From assembly GCA_022822575.1 (NCBI GenBank), contig JAJEBJ010000096.1, positions 1 through 8,955 of the forward strand: 8,955 bases of DNA, in the 5' to 3' direction. Origin of the DNA: Alphaproteobacteria bacterium. Lineage in GTDB: Bacteria; Pseudomonadota; Alphaproteobacteria; SP197. Numbering within the stretch: the first letter of the stretch is position 1; each line of letters starts with the position of its first letter. The translations under genes were made by a program, and so were the position numbers. Under the pieces are notes generated by a model, which saw nothing but the letters and a program-made list of their open reading frames with translations, ran no database searches and was not told the DNA's origin. Below, piece by piece: positions 7,060 to 8,955 of the stretch.

Positions 7060-7768
7060 GGTCGCTCTCGAAACCCAGGGACTCACCATGCGCTTTGGCG
7101 GCGTCATCGCGGCGAACAGGGTGGACTTCAAGCTTCGTGCCCGCGAGCTTCGATGCCTGATCGGTCCGAACGGTGCCGGAAAGTCCACCTTCTTCAAGTG
7201 CATCACCGGCCTTCAGTCCCCGACCGAAGGCGAAGTGTACATGCGCGGCATCGAGACCACCGGCTGGATGCCGCATCAGATCGCCTCGCTTGGTGTCGGG
7301 ATGAAGACCCAAACGCCCAATGTCATGGACTCCCTAAGCGTCCATGAGAACATCTGGCTTGCCGCGCGGCGGTTTCATGACTCTCGGGAGGCCGACCGCA
7401 AGACTCTGGAGATCATCGACCTCCTGGCCCTGGGGGGCATTGCGAGGGACGATCTGGGTCGGCTGGGACATGGCGAGAGGCAACGCGTGGAACTCGGGCT
7501 GGTTGCCGTTGGCGATCCCTGGCTCATCTTGCTCGATGAGCCTGCCGCCGGCCTGGGCGCCGAAGAAGTCGAGCGGATGACGGCAATCATCCATGAACTG
7601 AACAGGCAGGCTGCGCTCGTCATTGTCGAGCACGACATGCAGTTCATTCGTTCGATCGCGGAGACCGTGACGGTCTTTCATCAGGGCAAGGTGCTGATCG
7701 AGGACCACGTGGACCGTGTCATGTCCGATCCCGTGGTACGCAACGTCTATCTCGGAAAGAAGTCCTGA
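7052..7768 (+). CDS. LivG/UrtD-type ABC transporter ATPase
   Basis: This encodes a 238-residue cytoplasmic ATPase that powers the importer together with the second ATPase. Walker A is GPNGAGKST (38-46), the Q-loop glutamine is Q87 (in MKTQTP), Walker B is LILLDEP (158-164) and the H-loop histidine is H194 (VEHDM). The ABC signature is LGHGERQ (138-144): glycine stands where the family has the serine of LSxGQ/E. UrtD proteins, as I remember them, read LSHGQKQ here. The gene overlaps the permease end by 8 bases and has GGGAG (7040-7044) 7 bases before ATG. All other catalytic residues are present, so it is probably active, perhaps as the weaker of two ATP sites. Confidence 0.92.
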   Translation: MAEVALETQGLTMRFGGVIAANRVDFKLRARELRCLIGPNGAGKSTFFKCITGLQSPTEGEVYMRGIETTGWMPHQIASLGVGMKTQTPNVMDSLSVHENIWLAARRFHDSREADRKTLEIIDLLALGGIARDDLGRLGHGERQRVELGLVAVGDPWLILLDEPAAGLGAEEVERMTAIIHELNRQAALVIVEHDMQFIRSIAETVTVFHQGKVLIEDHVDRVMSDPVVRNVYLGKKS

Positions 7769-7769
7769 G

Positions 7770-8955
7770 ATGAGCGAGGGCGGTGCATATGTGCTGGAAG
7801 TCAAGGGGGTCACGGGTGGATATGACAGGGTGCCAATCCTGCATGGCATCGACTTTTCCGTCTCCGAGAACGAGGTGGTCGGCATTCTTGGCCATAACGG
7901 AATGGGCAAGTCCACGCTTCTCAAGACCATCATGGGCTTTCTGCCTGCCGGATCCGGGACGATCAGGTTTCGCTCCGAAGACGTCACCCGGATGTCGCCC
8001 CACGAACGCGCCGGGCTTGGCGTTGGATATGTTCCCCAGGGAAGGGGCATATTCCCTCAGCTGACGGTTCGCGACAATCTGCGCTTTGCCTGGCATGAGT
8101 ATGCCGGCGCTTCCGAGAGCGATGTCCTGGAAGCCACCCTGTCCGACTTTCCGCGCCTTCGCGCCCTGTCTGACCGGCATGGCGCAGCGTTGTCTGGTGG
8201 TGAACAGCAACTGCTGGCCTTGGCGAGATGCCTGATGGGGGATCCGGACTTTCTCCTTCTGGACGAACCGACAGAAGGCATTCAGCCCTCGATCATCGAC
8301 GAGATCGGGGAGACGCTGATCCGCCTTCGCGAGGGTCGGGGGCTTTCCATCCTGCTGGTGGAGCAGAATCTCGACTTCATCTCCGAACTGTCGGATCGGG
8401 TCCTTGTCATTGAGCGGGGCCGGATCACTGGCGAGCTGCAAAAATCCGAGCTGTCGGACCATGCCAAGGTCGATCAGTACCTGGGGTTCGGAACAGCCCG
8501 TTCAGCCCGAGGGCAAGGGCGTCGGCACCAAGCGACGCCCGAGCCGCGAAAGCGATCCGAACCGCTGGCCGCACCTCCGAGCCAGCCTGCAGTCCAAGAC
8601 CTGGTGACCAACATGACCGTAAAACGCCCGACACTTTCGCAGATGCGCGACATGGCTAGCCGGTTCGGCATGAGCCTTTCGGATGAAGAGCTGCACGAAT
8701 ACTGCGAAATCATGGAACCCTACATCCAGGCCTATGACCGGCTGGACGCAACGCCGGACAACCTGCCGCCTGTGCGTTACCCCCGGTCGCCGGGCAGATT
8801 CCCGGATTCCTCGGAAAACCCTCTCAACGCCTGGTACGTCAAGACCGAGATCAGGGGCGCGCCGGACGGTCCGTTGCGTGGCAGGCGGGTTGCACTCAAG
8901 GACACGATCTGCCTGGCCGGCGTGCCGATGATGAACGGATCGTCGGTGATGGAAG
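7770..8955 (+). CDS. LivF/UrtE-type ABC transporter ATPase, open reading frame continuous with an amidase
   Basis: Residues 1-239 are a complete LivF/UrtE-type ATPase: Walker A GHNGMGKST (41-49), Q-loop Q90 in YVPQGRGIFP, signature LSGGEQQ (141-147), Walker B FLLLDEP (161-167), and VEQN (197-200) at the H-loop, where LivF proteins normally carry Gln instead of His. The domain ends at about VDQYLG (234-239), where family members usually stop. Here no stop follows. The frame runs through a linker rich in Pro, Arg, Gln and Ala (about 240-281) into amidase residue Met1 at codon 282 and stays open to the window end (395 codons). The start ATG 7770 is one base after the previous stop, with GGAAAG at 7754-7759. 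Either this is a true fusion or one base is gained: reading GGGG at 8483-8486 as GGG continues in another frame to TGA 8605-8607, six bases before the amidase ATG. The ATPase call is sure; the fusion is not. Confidence 0.85.
   Translation, partial: MSEGGAYVLEVKGVTGGYDRVPILHGIDFSVSENEVVGILGHNGMGKSTLLKTIMGFLPAGSGTIRFRSEDVTRMSPHERAGLGVGYVPQGRGIFPQLTVRDNLRFAWHEYAGASESDVLEATLSDFPRLRALSDRHGAALSGGEQQLLALARCLMGDPDFLLLDEPTEGIQPSIIDEIGETLIRLREGRGLSILLVEQNLDFISELSDRVLVIERGRITGELQKSELSDHAKVDQYLGFGTARSARGQGRRHQATPEPRKRSEPLAAPPSQPAVQDLVTNMTVKRPTLSQMRDMASRFGMSLSDEELHEYCEIMEPYIQAYDRLDATPDNLPPVRYPRSPGRFPDSSENPLNAWYVKTEIRGAPDGPLRGRRVALKDTICLAGVPMMNGSSVME
8613..8955 (+). CDS. Amidase-signature family enzyme, N-terminal part, cut by window end
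   Basis: The visible 114 residues match the start of the enantioselective amidases found with nitrile hydratases (Rhodococcus type), which hydrolyse amides to carboxylic acid and ammonia. Diagnostic stretches are PLNAWYVKTEIRGAPDGPL (about 70-88) and GRRVALKDTICLAGVPMMNG (90-109). Lys96 in VALKD is the catalytic lysine of the Ser-cisSer-Lys triad; as I recall, RhAmidase also numbers it Lys96. The two catalytic serines would lie beyond the window. The helical N-terminal region before residue 60 is also typical of this branch. ATG 8613 has GGTGA (8603-8607) 5 bases upstream, a good partial SD, so the enzyme could be made separately even though the frame is open back to the ATPase. It probably acts in the cytoplasm on the imported compound. 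Confidence 0.88.
   Translation, partial: MTVKRPTLSQMRDMASRFGMSLSDEELHEYCEIMEPYIQAYDRLDATPDNLPPVRYPRSPGRFPDSSENPLNAWYVKTEIRGAPDGPLRGRRVALKDTICLAGVPMMNGSSVME

Noticed and set aside
8404..8607. Independent small gene in the +1 frame
   Set aside because: Its first half overlaps conserved ATPase sequence. Only the part after 8485 could be coding, as the C-terminus of the ATPase after a one-base indel, as described under the fusion finding.
1..8955. CRISPR arrays, tRNA or rRNA genes, insertion sequences
   Set aside because: No spaced direct repeats, cloverleaf pattern, transposase motifs or terminal inverted repeats were seen on reading both strands.

Overview
The window is about 9 kb of fairly GC-rich bacterial chromosome or replicon. 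The gene set, the overlapping operon style and the 16S-complementary SD motifs (GGTGA, AAGGAG, GGAGGAA) suggest an alphaproteobacterium. That placement is inference; no marker gene is present.

Layout. Positions 1-389 hold no gene I can defend, only a possible 3' coding remnant near 29-118. At 390-860 on the minus strand is a MarR-family regulator. Divergent from it, from about 962, is a protein of the AmiC/UrtA type I periplasmic-binding fold that lacks an export signal, so it is probably a cytosolic ligand sensor. The roughly 100-bp gap between them packs two face-to-face promoters and an imperfect inverted repeat into about 36 bp. After an AT-rich gap (2075-2209) that repeats the same operator/promoter-like sequence, a plus-strand operon runs to the window end. 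It encodes a YqiK-type flotillin/SPFH membrane protein (TTG start), a Tat-exported UrtA-like substrate-binding protein, LivH/UrtB-type and LivM/UrtC-type permeases, a LivG/UrtD-type ATPase, a LivF/UrtE-type ATPase, and the N-terminal part of an amidase-signature enzyme cut by the window end. Permease 2 and the first ATPase overlap their upstream neighbours; the second ATPase starts one base after the first ends.

Working model (inference from families and context). The exported binding protein captures an amide- or urea-like compound, the five-part HAAT-type ABC importer brings it in, and the amidase hydrolyses it to carboxylate and ammonia. MarR plus the AmiC-like sensor would control expression through the shared motif at 893-909 and 2118-2134. 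The flotillin is an unusual partner and might organise the importer in the membrane.

The most striking direct observation is that the second ATPase has no stop codon. Its frame runs unbroken through a 40-odd-residue P/R/Q-rich linker into the amidase, giving either an ATPase-amidase fusion or a single-base indel; a +1 frame switch at a GGGG run would restore a normal stop (TGA, 8605-8607) just before the amidase ATG.
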